A stretch of DNA of 64,000 bases from NCBI GenBank assembly GCA_033030425.1, contig JAUFSD010000022.1:310001-374000 (forward strand), in the 5' to 3' direction. The notes under the pieces were generated by a model that had not been told where the DNA came from, did no database searches, and saw only the letters and a list, made by a program, of their open reading frames with translations. A program made the translations under genes and the position numbers. Position 1 is the stretch's first letter. The number at the start of each line of letters is the position of its first letter. Source of the DNA: Verpa conica (Eukaryota; Ascomycota; Pezizomycetes; Pezizales; Morchellaceae). Below, piece after piece: positions 1 to 11,284 of this stretch.

Positions 1-2787
1 ATTTTGAGGGCAATGACGTCAAGGGTATTTGTGTTGCTTATGTTGCGCAGAATTGTTAAATTACCAGTTGATAATTCTTTGGCCATTGGTAGTCTGCTAA
101 TATTCTTCAAGAATGTCTTAATCGCATGAGAGAGTCGCCGGTCGACAGCAGCTAGACTTTGTCTTTTAAGTTCTTCTGTTATAATCATAGATACCTCGGT
201 ACTGCCTCCAAGAGCTTTGGCTATATCACCTTCCACCTCCTTCAGCATTCCATGTCGAAGAGCGGGTGGTGCTGGGATGCTAGGTAGGGTACTTTTGTGA
301 TCTGTGTCAGAAACGGGGGGTAAAGACATGTCCTTTCCAAGGCCTAACGCTTCATTCCCCGAGCACAGTTTGCTTAAGATAGTCCCCCTAATTGCTAAAA
401 CCTGTGCCTCCAGACCCTCTGCCTCCTCTAGTCGTTCTTGGTACCTGTAGGTCATTGCTAGGTTGTTCATCGCGGTAAGAGTATCGGGGTGGTCCTTGTC
501 GAGAACTTTTTCTCGTGTGGCCATCACCTGTTCTTCCAATTTCTCTGCCTCTTCCAAACGCCCTTGATTTTGGTACATCAATGCCAGTTGAGCCATTGCT
601 GCTAGAGTATCGGGATGATCCTTACCCAAAACCATTTTTCTTGTGGCCAACACTTGTAGGCCCTCCGTCTCCTCCCAGCGCCTTTGATTGTGGTATGTCG
701 CTGCCAGACCGGCTGTTGCTGTCAAAGTACCTGGGTGACCCTTCCCTGGAACATCTCCTCTTGCAGTTATCACCTGTAGACCCTTCACCTCCGGCCAGCG
801 CCCTTTGTAGTAGTACGTCGCTGCTAAACCAAACAATGCTGTAAGAGCGTCGGGGTGGTCCTTTGCAAGAATCCTTCCTCTTGTAGTAGCCACCTGTAGG
901 TCTTCCGCGTCATCCAATCGTCCTTGATTCTTGTAAGTCACTGCTAGGTTGGCCATTGCTGTCAGAGTGTCGGGGTGCTCCACACCCAGGACCCTCTTCC
1001 TTTCTGTCATAACCTGTATCTCGAGATCCTCTGATTCCTTCCAACGCCCCTGGTACCCGTACATCACTGCTAAGTTCGCCATTGCTGTCAGAGTATGGGG
1101 GTGGTCCTTGCCCAGAACTTTTTCTCTTATAGCGATCACCTGAACTTCCAAGACCTCCGCCTCTTTCCAGCGCTTCAGATTCCAGTACGTCAACGCCAAA
1201 TTTGTCATTGCTCTTAGAGTATTGGGGTGGCCATCGCCTAGAATCCTTCTTCTTGAGGCTAGCACCTGCACTTCTAGGTCCTCTGCCTCCTTCCAACGTC
1301 GTTGATCCTGATACATCAGTGCTAATTGGGCCATTGCTGTCAAGGTGTCGGTGTTGTCCTCGCCTAGAACTCTTATTCTTGCAGCTACTACCTGCACCTC
1401 TAGGTCTTCAGCTTCCTTCCAGCGTCGTTGATTCCGGTACATAAGCGCTAGGTGGGCCATTGCTGCCAGAGTATCGGGGTGATCCACCCCCAGAACCTCT
1501 TTTCTTGTAATCATCACCTTCTGCTCCAGGTCCTCTGCCCTTTTCCACCACTGGGTCTGGTCCATCGCCGCTAGGTTGGTCCCTGTTGCCATGATTTCCA
1601 GGAACTCTGAATCCTGGGCTACCCCATCCGTAGCTAAGATCTGCTCGTCTAATTCCTCCGCTACCTCTAACTGACTCTGATCCGAGGCAGCCGACACGAC
1701 CTGGGGGCTAGGCGTTGATCCCTGGAATTCTGGATCTACTTTATCAGTAATTCTCGTTAGTAATAAGATATCCCTGTTCTAGAAAGTTGGCAAACCTTGT
1801 ACTCCTCTTTCCCTCAAAACCGTGGTGATTGATTCGGTGATTGTCTCGAAATCATGATTGTCTTCTTCCGCAAATTGATACCCGTCGACCGAGTAAGCCC
1901 TCTCCCCAAGTGATTCCCTATTCACCTAGAAAAAAAGTAAGAATAAGTCGGGAGTCTATAGCCGCAACCCCCAAGGGTACTTACTGCTAAAGCCTTTGTA
2001 AAATAATAAGGGCGAGAAATGCTGTAGCTATCAAGTATGAGGGTAATGCCTTCACACCGATCAAGTGACTTTTGTAAAGCTTTCGATGGGTTCTTCTTGG
2101 TAGATTCCAAGTCAAGAAATATGACCCCGCTCGTAAGGTAGGCAATCCAGCCAGTGCGCCTATCCGAAGAAAGGAGTGCCTAAACCTTACTTAATAAACC
2201 ACAAAACAAGGCTTCATCTCCGAACCCGTATTGGCTTACGTACCTCTTGAACAAGAACTCCTCCTAAACCTTCGCATAGGAAAACAATTGGTTTTATATT
2301 AACCTTATGTTAAATTAGCTAGGTTTTACCTACAAGTAGTCCAAATAGGGTACGTACCTCCGGTTCTCTTTTCTTTTCAATTGATTCGAGTAGAGTTATA
2401 CCGTATTTTAAAAACGGGTCGTCATTACAGACCAAATGTTTCCAAGTTCTAAGCTTAGATGGTGGATAAAACCCATAGACCAGGATACGAGCACGCGGGA
2501 ACTTCTGGGGTAAGAAATCTCTCGGCCAAAAGGTGTTTCCAGCAGCCCATCTTGATTGAGCCGGCAGTTCCCGATCAAGTTCGAGGACAATAATGATACT
2601 ATACAACGCATGAACAAAGTCAGACAAAACAGAAACCAAAGAAATCAATAATGGGACCATACTCAAAATTAGGATCAGTGCCCTCTGAGAGCACCCTAAG
2701 TCCAGCATCAATGGTAGGGATGTTGGAAGACTGCACAGAGCCGCTGCGGGTCCTCCAGTTACGGCGTGAGTCAGGAGACGTTGCCAT
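1..2787 (-). CDS. Degenerate alpha/beta-hydrolase (fungal serine esterase-like) plus kinesin-light-chain TPR protein, 3' end beyond window
   Basis: Six exons fit one continuous frame: 2787-2663, 2598-2358, 2303-2244, 2179-1985, 1925-1796, and 1738 to the window edge. Introns are 54-64 bp. ATG at 2787 gives MATSPDSRRN. Residues ~40-200 resemble the esterase domain found at the N-terminus of fungal NB-ARC/TPR and ankyrin proteins: FWPRDFLPQ..P.ARIL.YG, then FLCEGLGGVLVQEALL, then GVIFLD. The nucleophile elbow (normally x-H-S-x-G-G) reads C-E-G-L-G-G at residues 132-137, and the usual GTPH after the GIIF strand reads DLES, so catalysis looks lost. No NB-ARC/NACHT module follows. Nine ~42-residue repeats (about 324-697, consensus VLGKDHPDTLTAMANLA..Y..QGRW.EAEDLEVQV) are classic KLC-type TPRs. 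After them comes a non-repeat region still open at the edge (829 codons seen). This is probably a protein-interaction or STAND-like accessory protein. The first intron is the least certain. Confidence 0.72.
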
Positions 2788-3101
2788 TTCGACAAAGTAT
2801 AAGTCAAACACCCGAGCTAGTGAGCGTGTAAACCGTGTTGATGATAAAACAGAGCGATAGAGTACGTTGGTACCCAAATCTCAGTTCCATGTACCATCTT
2901 ATTCACTGGGAATCACCCTGTGTATGTATTTTCGCCATCAGTAGTTATTGGCTAATGCAAGTGCGCTTGCCACGCGCACAAAATAATGACGGGAATTTGA
3001 AACGTGAGAAAAGGGATGATTTGGATTCTAACTGCGGAGGCTGTGTTGAGAGGCCCTTCGTACTTGCAAAACCGAGGATACAGCAACTATTAACCAGCCA
3101 A

Positions 3102-3479
3102 TCACCGTAGATGTGCTAGACTGAGCGAACCGGGGTCGCTAGCAGAAAATACACTTTCAGGTTCCTTTCTGCCACGAATATGCCTACTCAATCTTTTCCC
3201 GGTTAGCGAGTAAAAATGATGACACTTGGTGCCACAATATACTGCTCTTCGGCCAACACAAAATTTCGGGTGAGGACGGTTCCTGATATCCATAGACCAC
3301 CAGCTGCGGTGAAAATTCTGGTGCCTGTACCTCCACGTTCTGGCAATGGAGGGCCTAGGAACCGTGGACCAGATATTCCATGGTAGGAAGTATTGCATGT
3401 ATACTAATCCATCTGACAAGTCAAATACTTTCCCAAGCGCAACAGTAATGGAAGAGAGTAAGACACAGCAGTACCACAT
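3102..3479 (-). CDS. Unresolved ORF, possibly decayed or spliced
   Basis: A 125-codon ATG ORF lies in the gap upstream of the esterase/TPR gene. The product is Trp/Arg-rich and matches no family I recognise. An alternative minus frame over about 3180-3370 also reads plausibly (ending ...YIVAPSVIIFTR), and two donor-like sequences (GTATGT, GTAAGT) sit at the ORF start. It may be an exon fragment, a relic or chance. The rest of 2788-3954 looks non-coding. Confidence 0.15.
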   Translation of the reverse strand: MWYCCVLLSSITVALGKVFDLSDGLVYMQYFLPWNIWSTVPRPSIARTWRYRHQNFHRSWWSMDIRNRPHPKFCVGRRAVYCGTKCHHFYSLTGKRLSRHIRGRKEPESVFSASDPGSLSLAHLR

Positions 3480-3954
3480 ACCTCACTTACCAACCTAGTT
3501 CACAAGCACTCACAACGCTGCACCACTAACACCTTCGAGAAAAAGACGCCCAATAATATTGCTACATCCACTATCCATTAACAAATAATTAAAGCCACCT
3601 AGCTAGGAACAGGAAGGCCGGTTCTCACCAAACCCAAAAGACAAACGCCAATTCTCTCTAACAGTGAAAAAGGGAACAACAAAAATTACAGCCGAAACAT
3701 TTTTCTTTTTCTTTATTCCCCCCTCATCGTCCATATTCCATCACTTCAATCAGTCATCTCCATGCCAACTGCCATACACTCCCCCACTCGGCTCCTAATA
3801 ATAATAAAGACATTACCCCCTCTCATCACACAAGTCAAGAGGGGTGATACTCATATTAACCCAAAAGAAAGCCACAAATGAAACAAAAACCATAAAGATA
3901 TATTGAAAATAGACACCAAGACCCCAAAATAAACAATTTTTCACGTCACTTAGA

Positions 3955-5449
3955 TCAAACCTCCAAAACACCATTCCACATATCAATCCTAACCCCAGTC
4001 AAATCCCCATCAACAGGAACATCGATTGCCTCAACTGTGCTAGAGTACTCTTCCAAAACAGCATCGAGCATGGCTGTTGTTTCATCCATTTTTGCTACTG
4101 ATGCTGTCATATCTTTCAGGCTATGTATCCGTAATTAATTAGTAGCGCACTTGTAAGACGAGAGGAGGTCGTACTCAGTTAATGTAAGTTCCCCTTTAAA
4201 GAACACAAACAACTCTGCACGCCCGGCACCAACCATGTGGACACACAGCTGCCGAAACCTTCTGCTAGAACATATTAGGTTTCTGATGTACTGCCGGTTG
4301 TCAGTATCCAGTATCCTTTTACATATCGGAAGCTGACACCACGAAAAGCAAATCAGTCTCACAACTCCAAAAAATCACCCTACCCCACCCCACTCACACA
4401 CTACTCTACAGGGGAACACCAATTTACCCACCAGCTTGTCATATCCCCTTTGCAATCTCCCCTGATCATTCGCTCCCTCTCCGCGCCGCTTTTCATCATT
4501 ACAGAATGAGGTGAGTATCTCCGCCATCTGATAAAAGAACCACACCTGTGCGAGCCTTCTTGTCCCCTCATCCCCTTCCGTCGATGTAAGGTTGATCCAA
4601 TTCAGATATCCATCAAAGTTTACCAGCCCCCGGAGTACCAGGCCTAAACAGTTGTCTCCGCCTTTATTATTATCGTGCAAATTTGGGTGCAGTGCACGAA
4701 TGATGAAATAACGCAGTTTCTCGATCGCAACCTGGAGGGAAGCGTTGGTCGGCTGTGGGACCGTGTGGTCTTTTAGAGAGAGCATTTTAGCGTCAAGACG
4801 CTTTCGAGCTGTTACACTCCATGTCGAAGGAGCAGATGGGGTTGTTGGTGGGTCAGTTGTGTGGGGGTTGGGGCTGAGGTTGATGATGCCATTGTTTCCA
4901 TTATTGTTGTTGTTATTATTGCCATTGCGAACAGCCGGGGGGGCAGTCTTGGGCTTGCGTTTAGGCTTGGGATGAATCATAGGTGGTCCAGGGACAGCAA
5001 GTGGTGCTGGTACGGGATACGGGGGCATGACTGGAGGGTCATTGTTTTCTGTCGCGGGCGTGGGTGGTGCATTCTGACAGGTCTGGTGGCAAACACGATG
5101 GTGTTAGCAAACCATTTCGTAACCACTCGATTGTTTTCCCCTCCCCTCCCATTCATTCCAGTCTCCCCTGAACGAACAAACAAACAGATGAAACCACCCT
5201 CCCACGTGGATCAATTCTTTCTCAGGATGCATAGTGGGGGAAACTCACCTGGATGACACTGACACCGACACCGATACCACTCGTCTGTGGTGGTGGAGCT
5301 GGACCGTGCATAGGGAGCTGCTGCATCGGCCCGGCCCATAGTTTGGCAGCATGTCTTTTCCAGTGCTCGATGACGCGAGTAAAGTCATCAGGACTCAGCG
5401 ATTGGACTTGGTCGATACTCGCCAGAACACCATCAATAGAGGAAGCCAT
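3955..5449 (-). CDS. Unrecognised conserved-looking protein, 388 aa, four exons
   Basis: Exons 5449-5249, 5073-4432, 4332-4175 and 4120-3955 join in phase, with introns of 175, 99, 54 and 54 bp counted 5' to 3'. The last intron has a CTAAT branch site. ATG at 5449 gives MASSIDGVLASIDQVQSLSPDDF. The N-terminal ~65 residues are acidic/helical. A Pro/Lys-rich linker with an Asn/Gly run (residues ~70-130) precedes a mainly helical region (~130-330) rich in Leu, Arg and aromatics (SLQVAIEKLRYFIIRALHPN, LRGLVNFDGYLNWINLTS). The C-terminal tail (KDMTASVAKMDETTAML...) looks like a short coiled coil. There is no signal peptide or membrane segment. I do not recognise the family. Spliced codon continuity at all junctions and clear amino-acid bias support a real gene. 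The low-complexity linker suggests a nuclear or scaffold role, but that is only a guess. Confidence 0.7.
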
Positions 5450-5961
5450 CTAGGGGGCTGGGGGGGGTGTCTGGAGAGCGAGACGAGACGAGACGGGACA
5501 AGCTAGAGTGGAGGTCCAGAGTAGACTAGCGAAGCGTGGGACCTCCAAGTAGCGTAAAGAGTAGTAGCAATAGTTGTTGCGAGATATCAAAACCCCAAGT
5601 GAATAACAAACCAGGCCACTCTGAACCCCCTCCCGAGAGACTTACGGGTTCTTCGTGTAGACAGGGGACGGGGGAAGGTCAGCAGGAAATGTGATGAATA
5701 AGTCCAGACGTGGAATTAAGCTTCGGAGCCGCAACGAAGCTACTCAAAGTAGGTACCAAGTCCAAGTCCAAGTCCAGTCCAGTCCAGTCCAGTCCAAGTG
5801 TCGGGAGGAGCCGACCCTCCCGTTTCCGTCTGTTCCCGGGCGGAGCGCTAGTGAAGAGGTTATGAGCGCGTAAGGGCGATAGCACAAGAGCCTGTACGCG
5901 GTGGTGTTGTAGTCGTGTGGTAGTGGTGGTGGTGGTGGTGGTGATTGAGGAAGGGAAATAT
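5450..5961. other. 5' flank of the 388-aa gene with simple repeats
   Basis: Presumed promoter and 5' UTR of the gene ending at 3955. It holds a pentamer/hexamer microsatellite (CCAAGT then CCAGT units, 5756-5798) and a GGT-type triplet run (about 5920-5943). Minus-strand ORFs here translate these repeats (poly-Thr, LDLDL) and are not taken as genes. Confidence 0.5.
5756..5798. repeat. CCAAGT/CCAGT microsatellite
   Basis: Three CCAAGT units are followed by four or five CCAGT units, directly readable. The repeat lies about 310 bp upstream of the ATG at 5449. Confidence 0.85.
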
Positions 5962-6360
5962 TTAGGAGTAGAACTCACTCACACCCTGCTTAGCAAACAG
6001 CTTCAGGATAGATATATTCCAGCAAAACAAGCTCTGGGGCGTGTGTAACGAAACTTGTTTCATGTTTACACCAATCCTGCCCTGCAGCCGTTCAGCTGGA
6101 CGGACGCGACAACGGTCCGCGCTGATCCGTAACCCGGACGTGCTGGGAACAGCACTTTGACAAGGCAGCATTGTCTCTCCCATCAGGAGCTCATCTAGAC
6201 CACAACGCTCGTGTGCTCTATTGGACATGACCACCCAGTAATACCGTGGCGAGCAATGAGCTTCCTCTTCTGGAACGATCATTAGTTGGGGCACACCGTT
6301 CTGAAATTTGTTTACGATTGCGCGCACTTCTCCTGATAGCCAGTACTCCAAAGTTTGGTA
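5962..6360 (-). CDS. Possible exon or gene fragment, unrecognised
   Basis: A minus-strand frame is open for ~130 codons (Q-T-L-E-Y-W-L-S-G-E-V-R-A-I-V-N-K-F...ending ...GVSEFYS). It has no ATG at its 5' side. A pyrimidine-AG acceptor (TTTCCCCCAG, about 6365-6374) could begin it as an internal exon. Composition is protein-like (PQLMIVPEEE, YYWVVMSNRAHERCGLDELLMGE), but I cannot find the neighbouring exons or a family. It could be a decayed gene piece. Confidence 0.25.
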   Translation of the reverse strand, partial: YQTLEYWLSGEVRAIVNKFQNGVPQLMIVPEEEAHCSPRYYWVVMSNRAHERCGLDELLMGETMLPCQSAVPSTSGLRISADRCRVRPAERLQGRIGVNMKQVSLHTPQSLFCWNISILKLFAKQGVSEFYS

Positions 6361-9300
6361 CAGAAACGGAATTGGCTGGGGGAAATACTGATTTTCATAT
6401 TACTTGGTGACGATCGAATCGCCATTTCCCAGTGGCCAGGGATCGAGGAACGGAAATATTAATTCTTTCTTTTCGAGAACCAGGGCAAAGAAGACGCTAG
6501 ATGCATCCCCTTTATGCGTCCCAATATTTTTAGAAGGAAAAGGCATAGAAATTAAATGTCAAAAATACTTCCGTAAATTTGTGTGTAACCCGAGGAACTT
6601 GGACTGTGAAAGCCCCTTTAGTGTCGAACCCGAATCTTAATCCCCCCCCACTTACCGTTTATTCCATGCTCCCCGCCGGGAATCCCCACACCCAAATCTA
6701 AATCCCCCACAGCACACACCTGACCACTATCACCCTAATTCTCACTCATGACGTCAATTGGTTCGCCAGAGACCAATCCCCTCCACGATCTCTGCCCCGC
6801 TAATTCTGGAATGTCTTTGCGAGTGTAACGGAGGGGTTTTGTTTTTGTTTACTTCATTAAGTGTAACGGAGGCCACAGTATACCATCTTCCCAGGTTTAC
6901 TCTTTTTACTACCCCACCACCGAATATCTAAGCCACCACCCAAAGAGTGCCCCTTATTTCGGCTATTTTAAAGAAACGGGAATCTCACCCCGCAGGGTCA
7001 GGAAAGGTTATATTCTACCGTTTACTATAGCAGCCCATCCTGTGCTTTTAGTATTAAGCCCTAGTCTTTTCTTCCAATAAAACACCAGAAGTGGTGGTGT
7101 TGGGAAGGATCAGATCCAGGATTCCCAAATCCAACTAGAAGTCAGCCCGAGCCATAAAAAAAGGCCAGCAAAAGAACTGTTCCAGAAGTGCTAAAAACGG
7201 GCCAGTCCGTAAACACACTAATAAGCGCACCTTACCTTCACCGTTTGGTCTGTTGGAGTCGGAACTCTTCCCTCTTCAGACTCCGTAAATCTCCGAGTTT
7301 CCTTTCCAGACTAACAAAACTATCACGAGTTTAATAGAATTCACATGTAAGTTCTTCAGAACGTTTTCTTAGCCTACGTAAGCTAGACCCCCCTGATGTG
7401 TCTGGGCGCATTTTGACAATTCTCATTTGCTACCGCGGATATGTCATTGGAAGTATCTACGCCTCCAGTTTCTTCGCTTCGTTCCGCGGGCTCCGAAACC
7501 CCTTTATGTTTTCCTAAGGTAGACTATCTTTTAGATATCTGCACTGCCTCTATCACTCATTTCCACAATCTCCACACTGTCCTGAGCTATATACTGAGCT
7601 CCGAGATTGGGTATTGAAATCGCAACACTTTGCAGATCCTTCCTTTGCAACGACCAATAACTACTAATTGTTTTTCTCACCTCCGCAATGTTCTCTATTA
7701 GGTGCTACAGCCGAGCTTGTATATCCCACGAGTTGTTAAGTACATGGGGGATGTCAGCACAAAAACAGCGCCGTGAAGTGTAAGCCGCGAAATAATCTCA
7801 CAGCAAGGATACAGCCAGGATATAGTAGCCTAGTTCTTGCACTTTAGAGTTCACATACTATATAAAGCGTACAGAAATGCACTTAGAAGAGTGTAATTCC
7901 CGTGTAAGTGAAGATGGTAGGGCTGAGCCGAGTGATTTCTTATGAATATCGGCTTACCGAGTCCTGCACTCCGGGGTAAAGATACTCGGACATATCTCTT
8001 GAGAGGCGATAAACTTCGGATAGCCCTTTAATGAATGATATGGGAAGGATAGTTGCTCTTAACGCAGTAATGGCTGAATGTATACCTTTTTTTTCTTTTT
8101 ACGGTGGCAATGTAATCTTAAGGCTCGCTGATACGGGCTAGCTTCATGAGCTATGATTTTGTTCCTTAGCACCATCTAACTAAGTCCGCTTTCCAAATAT
8201 ATACGAATATCTTTCCTAAGTCTTAGTTTTGAAACATACGATTGACATTACAACCAAACACCAGTGGCTAGCACCAAGTGTTCTTTTGTAATAATATAAG
8301 GAGAGGCTCACTTCTCCTCATGCTTTCTTTCTTTTTCTTTTTCTGTACATTATATATAATCAATATTGCAATGATTTTATCAACACTTAGTTCCTGTAGA
8401 TATATCAGACCACAAGGGCTGGGAAGGTGAAAAGTGTAACGTATAACTCTAATTACTAGGGTACTTAAGCTTAAAGCTAAAGGTTATAGTACATATTTCT
8501 GTGAAACAATAATCAGGTACCCGAAACTGGGCTCTGTCTACAATTTTGACCGCAAGGGTATATCTCCCGAACGATTCTCTTATGAACAAATGTTCTACCA
8601 CTACCTTCGAAATTCTACAAAGTTTTATCCTCAGTATGACTACCATAATTTTTCAGTACATCTATGGTGTGCTTAATGGGTACTGTATTCTCACCTAATC
8701 AACCACCGTATAGTAGGTTATATGTATTTGTAACCCTTGTTAAGCCTGTGATAAGCCTTTCATGACCCTAGACCTTTAGGAAAGTTTGAGGGTTCGGGTT
8801 TGCCCGGACAGGGTATGTGTCCTCTGGTAGGACTAGATTATATTTAAATACCCAGCTACCTGGGATAGTAGTTTTTGCTGCTGCTTTTGTAAATTTTCAC
8901 CCGACCCATGGGTTGAAAAAGAAACTCATCCCCCCATCCCCCACATACACACAAATATTCAAACCATAGAAGATCAATCCGTTTGATCCTAACCCCAGAC
9001 GCAAAAAAAAAACGATTTTAACGAAGTGTTACCTAGTCCTACCTGTTCACACCACAATTCATTTTTTTTGTTTTTTTGGCTAATAGTTAAAAGACTATAA
9101 CAATTGTATTACAGGGGTACGTTACGTTATAATGACGGAGAAAGGAGTTTCGTTTTTAAACAGCGAAACGAGACAGAAGTGTTTTAGCACTACATGAGAC
9201 TAAAATAGGTTACGCGGTTGATATTAGGCAAAACTATCTTTGTTCAAAAAGAGTTAGGTTTTACAACTAGGCGAGTCTCATCTAGCCTACTTGGTCTAAA

Positions 9301-10494
9301 ACTAGACTGTCTACCTCTATAGTGGCGAGGTCCTCCATACGAAGTGAGGATTTGGCTAGCCCATCCTGGTTCCTACTATTTTTTTCATACAAGGCTCTTG
9401 GTATTTGGTAACACAAACGTCCTTGAGGATAGAAATTATATGACTTATTAGGACGCATAACTATTCATGAAATATCACCCGTTGCTATCTGCAAAAGGTT
9501 TGTAAACTTGTTTTTTTATTGACCCCAGATTCAAGAATATATATCGTATGCAGTCACAAGACTATGGCACGGCACGAGAAAAACCTTCTCTTATAAAATC
9601 TTGCTTGTCACCAAGCTATAAAACACAAGGAATACTTAAATACTAGTCGCAAAACAGATTTAGAAGAGTATTTCCCAAAAGGTGATGGAAGGAATGTATC
9701 ATAATTACACGCCAATAAATCCAAAAATATGATCTGCAGTGCGACCATGGTTTTTTCCAGTTTCCGGGGCGGGGGTGAGCTATCACATCGTACCTGCGGG
9801 CGGGTATGCGTGTGTTCTTATCCGGGGAATGTAAGCGATAGGGAAGAGGAGAAGAAATAGATATAAGCTCGCAAAAAAGAAAAGGATTGATCCGTGGTGG
9901 AGATTAGACAGAGTTTATCGAAACGTTCCCGTCTCGGTCCGACTCTATAAGTTATACCTGTGATAGGCGTAAGTTACGCCACTCCGAAGTGTTGGGGTGT
10001 ATGACCACATCGGCACGTGACTGATCTGCTCCGGGAACTCGCGTGCCTTCTCCTTTCCATTCCCCGTTTCGTCTCCGGGCTGACATATATTACCGCCCAT
10101 TCGGTCCAACTTCCGTCCCTATCCTCCTCCCACTCGCTTTTCACTCCATCAGCTCTTTATCGCCAGTCGTTTCCCACTGCAACTTTGCTGTTGTGCAGCT
10201 GCCGTTGTCAAGCCTTACCTTACTTTGTCCCAGGTCATCTCGATTGTAGCGTCTACAGCTAAGCCAGCTCACTCTACTTGCCTCAGAGCTCAAACCAGTG
10301 ACAACGCCAACTCAGCCTCGTTCTCCCAGCGGCATAGACACCTCGTCACCGAAGCTCAACCACACACGAAACGCATTTAACGGAACCTCTCCTCTTCCTC
10401 CGATCTTTGTACCTGTAGTCCCCCCACAACACCAGCATCAACCCACATCCGTATTCACCCCCACAAAAATATCCACCAAGAGTAATCAAGAACA
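6361..10494. other. 4.1-kb gene-poor interval
   Basis: Both strands have frequent stops. Only short ORFs occur, without domain-like composition. I see no recognisable transposon coding sequence, tRNA or clear long repeat. The last ~450 bp (10017-10494) is pyrimidine-rich and likely the promoter and 5' UTR of the gene at 10495; the open frames there lack an ATG or are Ser/Leu/Pro-rich chance frames. Confidence 0.55.
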
Positions 10495-11284
10495 ATGGCA
10501 TCAACATCATCACCCTCTTCCCCCGCCCCAGTTCCCACTGTAGCAACAGCTCCTCCAACTATCCACCTCGACTCTCCTCCTCGTTCTCCCACAAGAACAA
10601 TGGCTTCGCCACCATCATCCCCTGGCCCGCAGCCCTCCCCCGTGTTCGCTCCCCGCCCTATGCGGATTCCGCAACTCTTCCGTCCCCGCCCATTAGTGGC
10701 ACTTGAGGGTTCCACTGGAAACCAGATGCGTACCCCGAGCCCGAAGCAGCAGCAGCAGCGGAGGAGCTCAAGTGCAGCAGGAGGGATGAAGGCTTTGGTA
10801 TTGACAGATGCAAAGCTAGTAGGAGGGGAGACAAGTGAGGTCCAACTGAAAATCGATGATGGGGAGGGAAGTAACAATGGCGTGGCCGGAGAGCTACAGC
10901 CGATGCAGTTGTATAGGTTTGCTTTCCTACCTGCAAGCAGCCCTTTATCTCTTATACTAATCTATGAGTCATAGCCCCTCGAAAGACGTACTTGATGAGC
11001 TCTACAAGATCATCCGTAATAACAAGCCTCAACCAAGGGCTTTTGATCATAAGAGGCAGCTGAGTGATGCTTCAAGCAGCAAAGACAGTAATGGACGGGA
11101 AGAGAACACCAGAAGTCCACTTAGCCATGAGTTTGGAAGAATTCCATTCCGTATGTCACACCTGCCCTTGACTGTGCTTAGGTTTTGATATTGACTATGA
11201 CAATTAGCCTCCTCTCCTGTCAGCAGAACCTTGATGCGAAACCCTATTATCTTCAACTCACAGTTCGGACAAGAGCAGCATTAA
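10495..11284 (+). CDS. Unrecognised Pro/Ser-rich protein, 224 aa, three exons
   Basis: Exons 10495-10916, 10975-11150 and 11208-11284 join in phase. The first intron is 58 bp with a TACTAAT branch site, the second 57 bp. ATG at 10495 (context AACAATGG) starts MASTSSPSSPAPVP. Residues 1-100 are a disordered Ser/Pro/Thr tract with SP/TP sites and a short Gln run followed by basic residues (KQQQQRRSS). A small ordered-looking part (MKALVLTDAKLVGGETSEVQLKI) and a charged helix (SPSKDVLDELYKIIRNNKPQPRAF) follow. The C-terminus reads RTLMRNPIIFNSQFGQEQH. It lacks a signal peptide or membrane segment. It looks like a phosphorylation-rich regulatory or nuclear protein, but no family is recognised. 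Confidence 0.62.

Noticed and set aside
910..1444. Several ORFs on both strands over the TPR region (for example 910-1296 minus, 1202-1444 plus)
   Set aside because: They are other-frame readings of the TPR repeats; the repeat structure makes long shadow ORFs. The true frame is open with KLC-type consensus.
5679..5978. 99-codon minus ORF with poly-Thr and LDLDL
   Set aside because: Translation of microsatellites in the presumed 5' flank; no other coding evidence.
10017..10262. 81-codon ORF upstream of the gene at 10495
   Set aside because: Starts without ATG, Ser/Leu/Pro-rich, and lies in a pyrimidine-rich promoter or leader.
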